DNA of 64,000 nt from Hyalangium versicolor. GTDB lineage: Bacteria > Myxococcota > Myxococcia > Myxococcales > Myxococcaceae. Under the pieces are notes generated by a model. That model did not search any database and had not been told where the DNA came from. It worked only from the letters and a program-made list of their open reading frames with translations. The first letter of the stretch is position 1. Each line of letters begins with the position of its first letter. Made by a program: the position numbers and the translations under genes. Positions 45,648 to 55,023 of the stretch are shown here, piece after piece. The stretch spans positions 1 through 64,000 of the forward strand of contig NZ_JAHXBF010000024.1 in assembly GCF_020103695.1 (NCBI RefSeq), in the 5' to 3' direction.

Positions 45648-48405
45648 CCACTCGCCCCTGCCTGGCCTGGAGCCAGGTGTCGATCTCCGCCGCCTTCTGT
45701 TGCTTCCCCAGCGCCGTGTAGCGATCTCGAGCCCGCCGAGCCTCTTCGCGGGCCCGCTCCGGCTCCGAGCCCACGGCCCACAAGGCCTGGGCCAGGGTGA
45801 AGCCCGTCTGCGCCAGCGCCTCCGGCTCCGTGTTCTCGTAGCTGAGCGCCTGCTTCAGCGGCCCGATGGCCTCGGCGGCGTGTCCCTGGGCCAGCAGGGT
45901 CTTGCCCTCTCCATCCAGCGAGTAGGAGAGATCCGGGTGGTCCGCCCCGAGCGCCTTGCGCTTGAGCGCCTCGGCATCGCGGAAGGACTTCAGCGCCTCG
46001 TCATAGCGCTTCAACAGCAGGAAACACTCCCCCAGCTCATCCAGGTCATCCCCCAAGGAGGGGTGCTCCGGCCCCAGCGCGGCCTGCCGCACCGCGAGCG
46101 CCGCTTGGGCGTGCTCGAGCGCGAGTTCGGGTTGTCCACTGTCCCGGTAGGCCGTGGCCAGCATGCTCTGGTGAATGGCGACCTCGGGGTGCCGGGCCCC
46201 CTTGAGCTCCTCCGTGCGCCGCAGCGACTCGGTGAACAGGGCGATGGCCTGGGGAAGATTTCCCAAGCGCAACGCCGCCACCCCCAGGGCGTGGCTCACC
46301 GTGGCCCGCCGCGTATCCTCGGGCGCGAGCGCTCCTTCCAGAGCGCGGGCCTTGGAGAAGAAGTCCCACGCATCCTGGTAGCGCCCGCCAAAGAGCGCGG
46401 TGTACCCCAGGTTGATGCTCAAATCGATGGCCGCAGGCGGCTCGCTGCCCACGCGCTCGAGCACGCCCCGCGCCATGTCTCCCCACCGGTTTGCCTCCTC
46501 CGCGTGGCCGTTGGTGGCCAGCGCGTAGATGAAGCGGGTGAGCACCTCCAGGCGCCGCCGGTCCGCGCGGCTCGCCTCGGCATCCTGAAGGGCGCGCTCG
46601 AAGTGGCGCAGGCTCTCGTCCACCTCGCCCTGCTGATGGAGCAGCCACGCGAGCAGGTAACCCAGCTCGGCCTGCAACGGCCGGTAGCCGATGAAGGCGG
46701 CTTGGGGCTCCAGCTTCCGCGCGAGCTCCAACCCTTGAGGATAGAGGCCCGCGTCGAGCAGCGCTCGGACCTGGGCGAGCGGTTCCCCCAGTTGTTCGAC
46801 CGCCGCGCGACGGGCTGGATCCGTGGGCAGCGCGGGCTGCTCGGCCAGGGACTCGATGTCCCGGCAGTCCTCCAGTCTCGGGAGCGCGGAGGCCGCATCC
46901 ACGGAGCGCTCCACCACCCTGCCCTCCGCTCCGGTGAGCAACCCCACCAGCGCGCTCAGGCTCTTGCGGCGCCGCTCCAGACACACCATGCGCAAGGAGA
47001 GCAACTCCTCGGTCTGCTCACCGCGCACGCGGGTGGCCACGCAGGCCTCGGTGTGCAGTCCGGCCCACTGGCCGGCATACGCATCCAGCAGCCGCGTCAC
47101 CGCCCGAGCACTCTGCACGGCGAAGGGCTTGCCCGTGGCGCTGAAGGCAGCCTCCAGCTTCTGGCGCTGCGCGGAGCCCCACACCGAGGCCACCAGCGAG
47201 TCCGCCCCCGCGCATACCTGGCTCTGGCGATAGAAGTACAAGCCGGTACCGGCCGTGGCCGCCGCCAGCAGGCCCGCGGCCGCCAGGGCTCCGCGACGGT
47301 TGCCCTGCCGCTGCTCCCACGAGAGCTCCTCCAGGAGCGCCTCCATGGACGGGAAACGATCGTCCGGGTGCAGGGACAGGCCTCGCAAGAGCGCGCGCCG
47401 GACCCGCGCGGGGACCTTGGCCTCCGCGGGGGGAAGCTGCACGGTGCGGTGAGGCAACAGCGTCCAGGGCTCCGTACCGGGAGGCTCCTTGCTCTGGCGA
47501 CGGGCCGCCTCGGTGGCCGCCTCGATCATCCGCCGGGGCTCCACGACGTGCTTGCGGTAGAGCGCCCAGAACAACGCGGCGCAGAAGCTGAATTGATCCG
47601 AGCGTGCATCCACGCCGCTGGCCAGGTACTGCTCGGGCGGCATGTAATGGGGGGTGCCTCTCACCAGGCTGCCCTGCGTCAGCGGCGAGTCCAACAAGAG
47701 GGTGCCGGGCTGGTCCGGCATCCCCTCCTCTGGGAGGTGCGTCCCCTCCTCCCCCATGGAGACAGGCACGAGCCGCGCCAGCCCGAAGTCCGTCACGCAG
47801 ACACGGCCATTGAGGCCCATGAGGACATTGGCGGGCTTGAAGTCCCGGTGCACCAACCCGGCCCGGTGCGCCGCGAGCAGGCCCTGCCCGGCCTGAAGGA
47901 AGACGCGCACCACCTCGCGCGGCGTGGGGGGCGTCTTGCGCCGGATCCACTCGTGGAGGTTCTGGCCCTGGAGGAACTCCATGGCGAGGAAGACCCGGCC
48001 GTCCACCGTCCCCACGTCATGCACGGTGATGACATTGGGGTGGGAGATGCGGGCCATGGCCTGGGCCTCGCGCAGCAGTGCCCCCGCTTGATCCGAGACA
48101 TCGGGGCTGACCTTATCCGGGCGCAGCAGCTTGAGCGCCACCTTGCGATCCAGCTCCGGATCATAGGCGGCATAGACGACGCCCATGCCGCCCTGCCCCA
48201 CGGGCTTGAGAATGACGTAGCGCTCGACACGGGCACCGCGCTCCAACACGAGCCCTGCGGCCGTGGACGCCGTCGCGAAAGGAGTGACAGGTGCGCTGGG
48301 GGAGGGAGTCCGCTCCGGTTCCCTGCGCTGGGGCGGACTGGCGGGCAGCGTCGCGCCCTCCTCTCCCGAACCGGAGATGTCTTCATCGGAAGGAGGCTTG
48401 CTCAT
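45637..48405 (-). CDS. Ser/Thr protein kinase with membrane segment and TPR region
   Basis: The 922-aa protein has a Pro-rich N-terminal tail, a Hanks kinase at ~60-350 (VGQGGMGVVYAAYD, VALKLLRP, LVHRDFKPANVLM, VTDFGLARL, RGTPHYMPPEQY), one membrane helix (GALAAAGLLAAATAGTGLYF) at ~405-425, and ~490 residues of TPR-like helices in the outer part (ATVSHALGVAALRLGNLPQA, HPEVAIHQSMLATAYRDSG). The HP-ValAla/HPSL units resemble kinesin-light-chain TPRs. The ATG at 48405 fits the usual start. It is divergent from the crystallin/Vps62 lipoprotein gene. Confidence 0.85.
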   Translation of the reverse strand: MSKPPSDEDISGSGEEGATLPASPPQRREPERTPSPSAPVTPFATASTAAGLVLERGARVERYVILKPVGQGGMGVVYAAYDPELDRKVALKLLRPDKVSPDVSDQAGALLREAQAMARISHPNVITVHDVGTVDGRVFLAMEFLQGQNLHEWIRRKTPPTPREVVRVFLQAGQGLLAAHRAGLVHRDFKPANVLMGLNGRVCVTDFGLARLVPVSMGEEGTHLPEEGMPDQPGTLLLDSPLTQGSLVRGTPHYMPPEQYLASGVDARSDQFSFCAALFWALYRKHVVEPRRMIEAATEAARRQSKEPPGTEPWTLLPHRTVQLPPAEAKVPARVRRALLRGLSLHPDDRFPSMEALLEELSWEQRQGNRRGALAAAGLLAAATAGTGLYFYRQSQVCAGADSLVASVWGSAQRQKLEAAFSATGKPFAVQSARAVTRLLDAYAGQWAGLHTEACVATRVRGEQTEELLSLRMVCLERRRKSLSALVGLLTGAEGRVVERSVDAASALPRLEDCRDIESLAEQPALPTDPARRAAVEQLGEPLAQVRALLDAGLYPQGLELARKLEPQAAFIGYRPLQAELGYLLAWLLHQQGEVDESLRHFERALQDAEASRADRRRLEVLTRFIYALATNGHAEEANRWGDMARGVLERVGSEPPAAIDLSINLGYTALFGGRYQDAWDFFSKARALEGALAPEDTRRATVSHALGVAALRLGNLPQAIALFTESLRRTEELKGARHPEVAIHQSMLATAYRDSGQPELALEHAQAALAVRQAALGPEHPSLGDDLDELGECFLLLKRYDEALKSFRDAEALKRKALGADHPDLSYSLDGEGKTLLAQGHAAEAIGPLKQALSYENTEPEALAQTGFTLAQALWAVGSEPERAREEARRARDRYTALGKQQKAAEIDTWLQARQGRVATP

Positions 48406-48486
48406 CGTATGTCCATGGCTTGCTCGTAACTTTCGCTTATAAGCAGAACATCCCCTCCAAGAAGTCATATGCGAAAGGCCTGCCAG

Positions 48487-50688
48487 ATGAGCGTCCTGCG
48501 CTTGACCCTACCTTCACTCACCCACCGCAGTTCGCGCCGCCTCGAGCCTGTGCTGGGTGCACTCGTCGCGGGCCTCGTCATCTTCTCCGTGGGCTGTGGC
48601 GGAGACGGACCCGAGCCGTCCCTGTGGAGGGATACGAACGGTCAGACCTCCTCTTCGGGCCTCGCGGGGGAAGAGTCCGTGCTCGTCTACACGCAGAATG
48701 GCTTTCAAGGACTGAGCCAGCAGTTCGTCGCGGGCCGCTATGACATGGGGCAGTTGACGGTGGGCAACGACACCATCCGCTCCGTCAAGGTGCCCGCGGG
48801 CTTCCAGGTCACCCTCTACGAGCACGCGGCCTTCGGAGGACAGCGGCTGGTGCTGACGCAGGACACGGACCTCTCGGGCCAGTTCTTCAACGCGCAGGCC
48901 TCCAGCCTCGTCGTCGAGTCCCCGACGGCGCGCAACGGCAACATCCTGTATGGCCTGTGGAGCGGCTCCGGAGGCCCGAGCGCCTCCAGCCCGGCCAACC
49001 GGCAGTTCCTCGTGGAGTACACGGGAGCACCGGAGACCGTGCTGTTCGATCTCGAGTCCCTCGCCGCGGGCGTCAATCCCTACCTCTACCTGCTGGACGC
49101 CACCACCGGACAGGTGCTGCAGGAGAGGACCAACACGGACGGCGGCACCCACGCGCGCATCTCCTTTTTCCTCAACCCGGGCACGTACAAGCTGGTCGCG
49201 GCGACGACGCAGGCGGGCAAGAGTGGCGAGTTCACGCTGCGCTCGGACAAGACGCGCCTGCGCTATCCGCAGCGGCTCACGGTCCAAGCGGTGACGTCGT
49301 TCAACTTCGTGTACGACGACCGGGGCACGGGAGCCAACTCGGACGTCTCCGTCTGGCGGCCCAACCTCAGCCCGTATCCGGGTTACTTCTCGCTGGGTGA
49401 CATCGCCATGCCGGGCCATGGCGGGGCGCCGCGCATGACGTTCGTAGTCTCAGGCGAGGGCAACGTGCTGGCGCGTCCGGTGGACTACAACTGGATCTGG
49501 AGTGACTCGGGCTCGGGCGGAGACTTCGACGTGAGCTTCTGGGATCCGGTGGCTCCGGCGGGCTACACGTGCCTGGGCTCGGTGGCCAACCTGGGCTACG
49601 GCAAGCCGTCCAAGGACCTCATCCGCTGCGTCAGGAGCGAATACGTGCTGCCGGCCAACAGCGGCTGGGTGTGGAACGACAGTGGCTCGGGCGCGGAAAA
49701 TGATCTCACCCTCTGGCAGGCGGATGCGCGGGACCACCGGAGCCTCACCGCGTCCACGATGGTGGGCCAGGGGTCCTACGGCAATGCGAACGGCGGCCGC
49801 TTCTGGGCCCTGAACAAGAGCGCCCTGGGCAACGCGGAGCTGCAGGGAGGCTTCGTGGACGAGCTCTCCGCGCTCCAGTACGCACCCCGCATCTGGCTGC
49901 ACAACGAGGAGTCCTACTGGCCGTCCTCGACCGGGTTCTTCCTGCCGAACATGCACAAGGACGGGACCCACCTGTGGACGAACCAGCCGTTGGGCTGCGA
50001 CTCGTGCACGGATCCTCAGTTCCTGGATGGACAGCGCCCGGACCAGACGTACGTGCCCGTCTACGCGCAGATCGTCACGAGGACCCAGGGCGGTGCGCCG
50101 ACGAACATCACGGACATCATCTATTGGACCTTCTACCCCTACAACAACGGCAAGCGGGTCTGCATCGGCATCTACATCAACGGAGTGGGGTGCGTGGGCG
50201 GGTACTCCACGTTTGGCAACCACGTGGGGGACTGGGAGCACCTCACGGTGCGGTTCGTCGATGGGCGCCCCTCGCAGGTGTACATGAGCCAGCACGCGAA
50301 CGGACAGACCTTCACCTTCGGGAGCAAGGACATGTCCTCGGTGGGCTTCCACCCCGAGGCCTATTCAGCGCTGGGCTCGCATGGGCTCTACCCGGACGCG
50401 GCTCGCCACACCTACGAGGAGCTCTTCAACGGCGACACGCTCAACGACGACACGGCCCGAGGCATCGCCTGGAACGCGTGGGATCGCCCGGTGGTCTTCT
50501 ATTGGCAGCCGATGGGCACCTTCACCGGCGCGCTGGAGTGGCTCAACATCACCGAGGATTGGGGCAATGACTCGTCGGGCTGCGACAACATCGTGTCGCA
50601 GCAGTCAGGTGAGTGCGTGCTCAACAGCGGTCCCACGGCGCCCCTGAAGAAGGGCTTCGCCAGTCCGAGCGCCCTCGAGCTGGAGTAG
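48487..50688 (+). CDS. secreted lipoprotein with beta/gamma-crystallin-like, PPC-like and Vps62-like domains
   Basis: The ~733-aa protein has a long N-region and a lipoprotein signal (LGALVAGLVIFSVGCGGDG). Residues ~55-140 look like a beta/gamma-crystallin unit (VLVYTQNGFQGLSQQFVAG, VTLYEHAAFGGQRLVLTQD). A PPC-like sandwich (FFLNPGTYKLVAATTQAG) follows. The C-terminal ~450 residues match the Vps62 family pattern: FNFVYDDRGTGANSDVSVW, SGSGGDFDVSFW, QYAPRIWLHNEESYWPSS and GDWEHLTVRF. I took the second Met (48487) because AAAGG precedes it; 48469 is possible. The function is unknown. The last residues, LKKGFASPSALELE, recur in a remnant at 52.4 kb. Confidence 0.7.
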   Translation: MSVLRLTLPSLTHRSSRRLEPVLGALVAGLVIFSVGCGGDGPEPSLWRDTNGQTSSSGLAGEESVLVYTQNGFQGLSQQFVAGRYDMGQLTVGNDTIRSVKVPAGFQVTLYEHAAFGGQRLVLTQDTDLSGQFFNAQASSLVVESPTARNGNILYGLWSGSGGPSASSPANRQFLVEYTGAPETVLFDLESLAAGVNPYLYLLDATTGQVLQERTNTDGGTHARISFFLNPGTYKLVAATTQAGKSGEFTLRSDKTRLRYPQRLTVQAVTSFNFVYDDRGTGANSDVSVWRPNLSPYPGYFSLGDIAMPGHGGAPRMTFVVSGEGNVLARPVDYNWIWSDSGSGGDFDVSFWDPVAPAGYTCLGSVANLGYGKPSKDLIRCVRSEYVLPANSGWVWNDSGSGAENDLTLWQADARDHRSLTASTMVGQGSYGNANGGRFWALNKSALGNAELQGGFVDELSALQYAPRIWLHNEESYWPSSTGFFLPNMHKDGTHLWTNQPLGCDSCTDPQFLDGQRPDQTYVPVYAQIVTRTQGGAPTNITDIIYWTFYPYNNGKRVCIGIYINGVGCVGGYSTFGNHVGDWEHLTVRFVDGRPSQVYMSQHANGQTFTFGSKDMSSVGFHPEAYSALGSHGLYPDAARHTYEELFNGDTLNDDTARGIAWNAWDRPVVFYWQPMGTFTGALEWLNITEDWGNDSSGCDNIVSQQSGECVLNSGPTAPLKKGFASPSALELE

Positions 50689-50733
50689 GCCGAGCAGGCC
50701 CCAAACTCAGCAGGCAATGGAGGAATCGCTGTC

Positions 50734-52296
50734 TCACTTCTGCGGATCCTTCGAAGTGGGAGTGCGCTTCTGCTCGAACTTGGGCATGTAGCACCCGTTC
50801 TTCCACGCGTACGATTCATCATCACAGGGAGGGGTGAACTCATCGTGCAATTGGATCCAGCACCCTCCTCGGATGACTAACTCCCGGGCACGGCAAGGTG
50901 GACGGCGCTGACCTGGCAGTGGCTCGTTCGGCATCTCCAGGGCGATCACTGCCTCGCCGCGGGTGGGCTCGTGCGGGAGCACTCGGGTGGGAACCGAGGC
51001 ATCGGCCAGCGCCGCTTCCCCTTCGTTCCGAGCTTCTTCTAGTTCCAGCTCTTCCGTCTGAATGTACTTACGGGAGTGGGCGTATGGCCCATGCCCCACC
51101 CACCACGTGACCGCCATCGCCGTCAGCGGCAACCCGGCCACCAGCGCAAGCCGCGCCCTCATCCTCCACCTCTCCACGGGTAACTGCGCGTGACGACTTT
51201 CTGGCTTGCTCACCTCCCGAACAGGAACGTTCTTCACGTCGGCCCACGCCTTGGCTGGCTCGGCTCGCACCACCTCGGGAGCATCGGCCACTTCGACAGG
51301 GGCAGGCTCAACCCTCGGTGAGGGCACATCGGCTGGAACCTGCACGCGCACGGGTGCCACTGTTTCACTCAAGAGCGGGAGGGGCCCTGTCAGCGGCACA
51401 TCCGCCTCGGCTCCAGCGTGCTCTGCAACCGCCTCCGCCGCTTCCGCCACCTCTCTCGCAAGTCCTCTCTCTTGGGGCTGCGCTGCCAGCATCCTCTCTA
51501 TCAGCGCCGACAATTCCTCTATCACCCGAGGATTGAGCTCTCGGGGCACATCCCTCCTCGGCAACGGCGCTCTCATCGGCTCCAGCTTCGCCTCCGGATC
51601 CGTTCCCGGTGGCGGGTACACTCCGGTCACCAACCGGTAGACACTCACTCCCAACGCATACACATCGTCATACGTATCTGCCTGGTAGTGAGCCCCGCGC
51701 TGTCGCAAGTGGTTCCACTGGTAACGCAGCGCCTCGGGCCCCCGGTACTCTCTCGTACCAGGCGGCATCAGGGTCTCCGTCAGCGGCGGGGCTCCGGCCC
51801 ACGTGCCCGAGCCGAAGTCCGTGAGGAACGCGCGCCCCTCCGGTTCCACCAGGATGTTGTCTCCCTTCACATCCCGGTGCAGCCCTCCGGCCCGGTGCAG
51901 CACTTCCAGTCCCCATGCCACCTGCGCCACCACCTCCAGCACCCGCCGCGAACTTGGCTTGTGCACCCTCCCCCACTCGTACAGAGGCTGACCGTTCACC
52001 CACTGCATCACCACGTACGGGTGCACCCTTCCCGTCTCCGTCGTCCACCAACCCCGGTCCACCAGCTGCGGCACAGAAGGGTGGTTCACCCGCGACAGCA
52101 ACTCCACCTCTCTCAGGAATCGCGGGTCATACGCGAACACTGCCACCTTGAGCGCCACAGGCACTGAACCCGGGTGCCCGGCTCGGCGCGCCTGGTACAC
52201 CGCTCCGTACGTGCCTCGTCCGGCATACCCTTCCACTCGCCACGGCCCCACCAGGCTTCCCACCCGGAGCCCGTCGGGGCTCTGTTCTTCCTTCAT
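50734..52296 (-). CDS. Ser/Thr protein kinase with C-terminal membrane segment
   Basis: The 520-aa protein carries a kinase domain at ~18-290: GRGTYGAVYQARR, VALKVAVF, GGLHRDVKGDNILV, LTDFGSGTW, PGTREYRGPEALR. A linker rich in Pro, Val and Glu, one membrane segment (LALVAGLPLTAMAVTWWV) at ~390-408, and a ~110-residue outer domain with Cys pairs (PPCRAREL, GGCWIQLH, PPCDDES, NGCYMP) follow. It converges on the Vps62-like lipoprotein gene with 45 bp between. Decayed copies of both genes lie to the right, so the two form a duplicating pair. Confidence 0.85.
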   Translation of the reverse strand: MKEEQSPDGLRVGSLVGPWRVEGYAGRGTYGAVYQARRAGHPGSVPVALKVAVFAYDPRFLREVELLSRVNHPSVPQLVDRGWWTTETGRVHPYVVMQWVNGQPLYEWGRVHKPSSRRVLEVVAQVAWGLEVLHRAGGLHRDVKGDNILVEPEGRAFLTDFGSGTWAGAPPLTETLMPPGTREYRGPEALRYQWNHLRQRGAHYQADTYDDVYALGVSVYRLVTGVYPPPGTDPEAKLEPMRAPLPRRDVPRELNPRVIEELSALIERMLAAQPQERGLAREVAEAAEAVAEHAGAEADVPLTGPLPLLSETVAPVRVQVPADVPSPRVEPAPVEVADAPEVVRAEPAKAWADVKNVPVREVSKPESRHAQLPVERWRMRARLALVAGLPLTAMAVTWWVGHGPYAHSRKYIQTEELELEEARNEGEAALADASVPTRVLPHEPTRGEAVIALEMPNEPLPGQRRPPCRARELVIRGGCWIQLHDEFTPPCDDESYAWKNGCYMPKFEQKRTPTSKDPQK

Positions 52297-52395
52297 CGCT
52301 GACCTCGGCTTCCAGCGGCGGTTGGCTCCGCCTCCTTCAGCCTACCTCATGCGTAGGTCCGCGCTATTCCGCTCCCCTGGGTTGGATCCCACTCA

Positions 52396-52562
52396 CCTGA
52401 AGAAGGGCTTCGCCAGCCCGGGCGCCGTGGAGTGAGCTCTCTGGCCACCTCCCTCCTGGGCAGTGGCGCTCGGGCGGACTCCAGCCTCGCCTCTGGATCC
52501 GTCCCCGGTAGCGGGTACACTCCCCGGTCAACAACCGGTGACGCTCACTCCCAGCGCCATCC
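52396..52562. pseudogene. remnant of a duplicated Vps62-lipoprotein / kinase pair
   Basis: At 52396-52435 (plus strand) the sequence encodes LKKGFASPGAVE and a stop, closely matching the 3' end of the Vps62-like gene at 50644-50688. At 52448-52562 (minus strand) it matches the segment 51545-51660 of the kinase gene, with small gaps. The two pieces keep the convergent order of the intact pair but have lost everything between and beyond. Confidence 0.6.
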
Positions 52563-52565
52563 TTG

Positions 52566-53246
52566 TCACCTAGGGGGAGCCGTTGGAGAGCCCCCATCCA
52601 CGTGAACTCCTCCATCGGGAGTTCCCCCATCGTGATGCTCATTCCGCAGTGATCGCCAGGGGTTGTTTTCGCTTTCCAGCCACTCAGGACGCGTGAAGAA
52701 CGGCGGGTCGTCCACCGGGGCTGATAACATGGGCACGAGATCACTCAGTTCGTATTCGCGGCGAGAGCCTGCATCTCTACTCGTACCAGCATCCGAGGAT
52801 GAGGGAGGGGACTCCCACTCGGGCCCATCATCATAGCCATCTTCCTGCGTCAGAATGCGGCCATCGGTGCTGATGGCGTACTTGGCTCCCCAGTCCAGCG
52901 GCGCGGCGGTTCGCTCACACCCTTGAGCGAAGTCATCCGGGGAGATCGACACGAAGATGATGTCCCCTTTGCGAATGACGTCGAAGAGAAAATCCTCCGG
53001 CTTCGTCCAGCATGGGGACTTCTCGGAACGAGACGGGATGAAATCCTTGGCGGCAATCATCATGGCCTGGACTATCGCGCCATCCATGCGCACCCGCTGC
53101 TCGGATTGACCAAGCCGCAGTCCGGGAGACCTCAACGCATGAGGGAATCGAATAGATGGATCATACGGGGGGAGCGGACGAGGGACCGGACTCCTCACGC
53201 ACGTGACAAGAAGAAGGCTCGTCAGCGTTGGCAGAAGCATTCTCAT
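52566..53246 (-). CDS. lipoprotein-like hypothetical protein
   Basis: The 226-aa protein begins MRMLLPTLTSLLLVTCVRSP, a lipoprotein-type signal ending in Cys, and has a disordered C-terminus rich in Gly, Asp and Ser (GGTPDGGVHVDGGSP). The middle contains DVIRKGDIIFVSISPDDFAQ. No family is recognised. Its ATG overlaps the stop of the upstream gene (ATGA), so the two lipoproteins are made together. Confidence 0.6.
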   Translation of the reverse strand: MRMLLPTLTSLLLVTCVRSPVPRPLPPYDPSIRFPHALRSPGLRLGQSEQRVRMDGAIVQAMMIAAKDFIPSRSEKSPCWTKPEDFLFDVIRKGDIIFVSISPDDFAQGCERTAAPLDWGAKYAISTDGRILTQEDGYDDGPEWESPPSSSDAGTSRDAGSRREYELSDLVPMLSAPVDDPPFFTRPEWLESENNPWRSLRNEHHDGGTPDGGVHVDGGSPTAPPR

Positions 53247-54094
53247 GGTGCATCCGTCGAGAGACAAGGAGCCGTTGCTTCCACGATGACAGGCTCCTCT
53301 AGCGCATCATTCCCCAGCCACTTGACGACATGGGTTTGAGTACAACTCCATTGTTTATCACCCCGGGTCCACTTCAATATCTTGCCGATGTAGGGTGTGT
53401 AGCCATAGAAGCCGTCGCAGCTCGGATTTTCGTGCTCGTTCGAGAAGAACGCGACAACAGAGAGCCGCGGGTTTCCATCCTTCGATTTGGGTTCGAAGCC
53501 ATGTAACTGCCCTTGCCCCACGATGAAGCGGATGTCCTTGGCGGAGAGCCGATTGTCGAACGTGTGATTGTGAAGGACGACAATGTATTGGATGCTCTTC
53601 GCCGGGTAGCGACGATCCTCCACAAAGGAGGGAGGAATACAGCGCTTGGTTGCTCCCGTGGGATCGGGTTCTGATTGATCCGTCAGGAGGCTGATCTCGT
53701 ATTTATCGTCTGGCGTGTAGTACATCCAGGCGCAATATTCCTTCGCAACTCGCCTGCGCAGACGGAACGCCTCCTGCTCCTCGCGGAGGGCTGTTGCAGA
53801 AGGGCTTCGGCCAGCGCTTGAACCGGGTTTCGTGAAGATCTTCCTGCAAGCCGCGAACAGCGCTTGCGAGTAGGTGTCGAAGGGCCCGAGCATAGGCCCC
53901 GGAATGCTCTCCATGCGTAGCCCTCCAGGCGCAGGGCGCGCGATATCGGCATCGATTTCCTCCGGGTCGGGAGTGAGAGTCTTCGATGACGAGCACCCAA
54001 GCACCGCAGAGGCGGTCAGGACACAAAGGCGGCCCTCCAGTGCACGAGTTTGAGCATGAGCAGAAATGGTGGCACACCTCCTGCCATGCAGCAA
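53243..54094 (-). CDS. lipoprotein with a JAMM-like motif
   Basis: The ~283-aa frame has a lipobox in VLTASAVLGCSSSK, but no good start codon lies before it. A nearby ATG (MLKLVHWRAAF...) is one base out of frame, so the 5' end may carry an indel. The mature part contains YIVVLHNHTFDNRLSAKDIR. HNH...S..D resembles the JAB/JAMM metalloprotease signature HxHP...S..D but is one residue shorter and lacks Pro, so activity is doubtful. It is translationally coupled to the next lipoprotein gene and sits among kinase fragments. Confidence 0.5.
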   Translation of the reverse strand: MLHGRRCATISAHAQTRALEGRLCVLTASAVLGCSSSKTLTPDPEEIDADIARPAPGGLRMESIPGPMLGPFDTYSQALFAACRKIFTKPGSSAGRSPSATALREEQEAFRLRRRVAKEYCAWMYYTPDDKYEISLLTDQSEPDPTGATKRCIPPSFVEDRRYPAKSIQYIVVLHNHTFDNRLSAKDIRFIVGQGQLHGFEPKSKDGNPRLSVVAFFSNEHENPSCDGFYGYTPYIGKILKWTRGDKQWSCTQTHVVKWLGNDALEEPVIVEATAPCLSTDAP

Positions 54095-54149
54095 TCCGCC
54101 CAGCCACCAGCGGATTTCGGCCGACTCCTGGAATCCAGGTCATCAATTC

Positions 54150-54494
54150 GACGCCCTCAAACAGGATGTTGTCTGCCATTCACCTCCCGGTGCAGCCCTC
54201 CAGCCCGGTGCAACACCTCCAGGCCCCACGCCACCTGCGCCACCACCTCCAGCATCCGCCGTGAACTCGGCTTGTGCACCCTCCCCACCCGTACAAGGGC
54301 GGCCCGTTCACTCACTGCATCGCCACGTACGGGTGCACCCTTCCCGTCTCCGTCGTCCACCACCCACGGTCCACCAGCTGCGGAACCGCTGGGTGGTTCA
54401 CCCGCGACAGCAACTCCACCTCCCTCAGGAAGCGCGGGTCATACGCGAACACCGCCAGCTTGAGCGCCACAACAGGTTCGCGACAAGTCCGCAC
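54150..54494 (-). pseudogene. kinase gene fragment (paralogue of the 50.7-kb kinase)
   Basis: The minus strand encodes VVALKLAVFAYDPRFLREVE and, after frame changes, RVHKPSSRRMLEVVAQVAWG and GGLHREVNG...DNILFEG. These match residues from the VAIK motif to the catalytic loop of the kinase at 50734-52296, at high nucleotide identity. HRD has become HRE. The N-lobe start and everything after the catalytic loop are missing. The surrounding bases 54100-54630 hold no other gene. Confidence 0.75.
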
Positions 54495-54630
54495 GGACCG
54501 CGCGCTCGTGCCCTTCGAACGAACGGGTGTGCCCCCCAGGCAAGCAGCGACATGCGCTCGCCCGCGCCGTGCCCCGCCCGCCCACAGTGCTGATGTTCCT
54601 TCCAGAACGCTTCCTCAGGAGGGAAATCCC

Positions 54631-55011
54631 ATGGACGGAGGACTGGCTCTCTTCGGCTTTGGCCTCTTCTTGCTGTCGATCGCCGGCTTGTACGTCCGCT
54701 CGGCGTTCGGGCTGGCGTGGTTCATGCTCGCGGTAGCCCTCGTCTCCATGGGCATGGCCTTCAGCGAGTCCAAACGCCTGCGCGAGGTGTCGCTCGGCCT
54801 CGGCGTGCTGCTGCTCGGAGCCACCGTGGTCGGCCTCATCGCCGGCGTGCTGTGGTGGATGGCGCTCGGTGCCTTCCTCTTCTCGATGGCCTACCTGGTG
54901 CTCTGGGCGGAGTTCCGCTTCCCCTTCTTCGGCCACGTCTCCGCCGAACAGGTGCCTCACCACGAACGCCGCTGGCGCATCCACTGGCCTCGCCGCGCCC
55001 ACCGCACCTAG
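54631..55011 (+). CDS. small integral membrane protein
   Basis: The 126-aa protein has four hydrophobic segments: LALFGFGLFLLSIAGLYV, FGLAWFMLAVALVSMGMA, VSLGLGVLLLGATVVGLIAG and VLWWMALGAFLFSMAYLVLW. A basic, His-rich tail (HHERRWRIHWPRRAHRT) follows and should face the cytoplasm. AGGAGGGAAATCCC directly precedes the ATG, which fixes the start. The function is unknown. It is convergent with recF, 12 bp apart. Confidence 0.7.
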   Translation: MDGGLALFGFGLFLLSIAGLYVRSAFGLAWFMLAVALVSMGMAFSESKRLREVSLGLGVLLLGATVVGLIAGVLWWMALGAFLFSMAYLVLWAEFRFPFFGHVSAEQVPHHERRWRIHWPRRAHRT

Positions 55012-55023
55012 CCCCGCACCAGC

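Noticed and set aside
45556..48429. A 957-aa plus-strand ORF opposite the kinase gene, and other very long antisense ORFs (7933-9873 +, 24567-26216 -, 32935-35103 -)
   Set aside because: They are mirror images of well-supported genes with recognisable domains, and are open only because GC-rich third positions avoid stops. Their translations are low-complexity Arg/Gly/His/Gln-rich and show no motifs.
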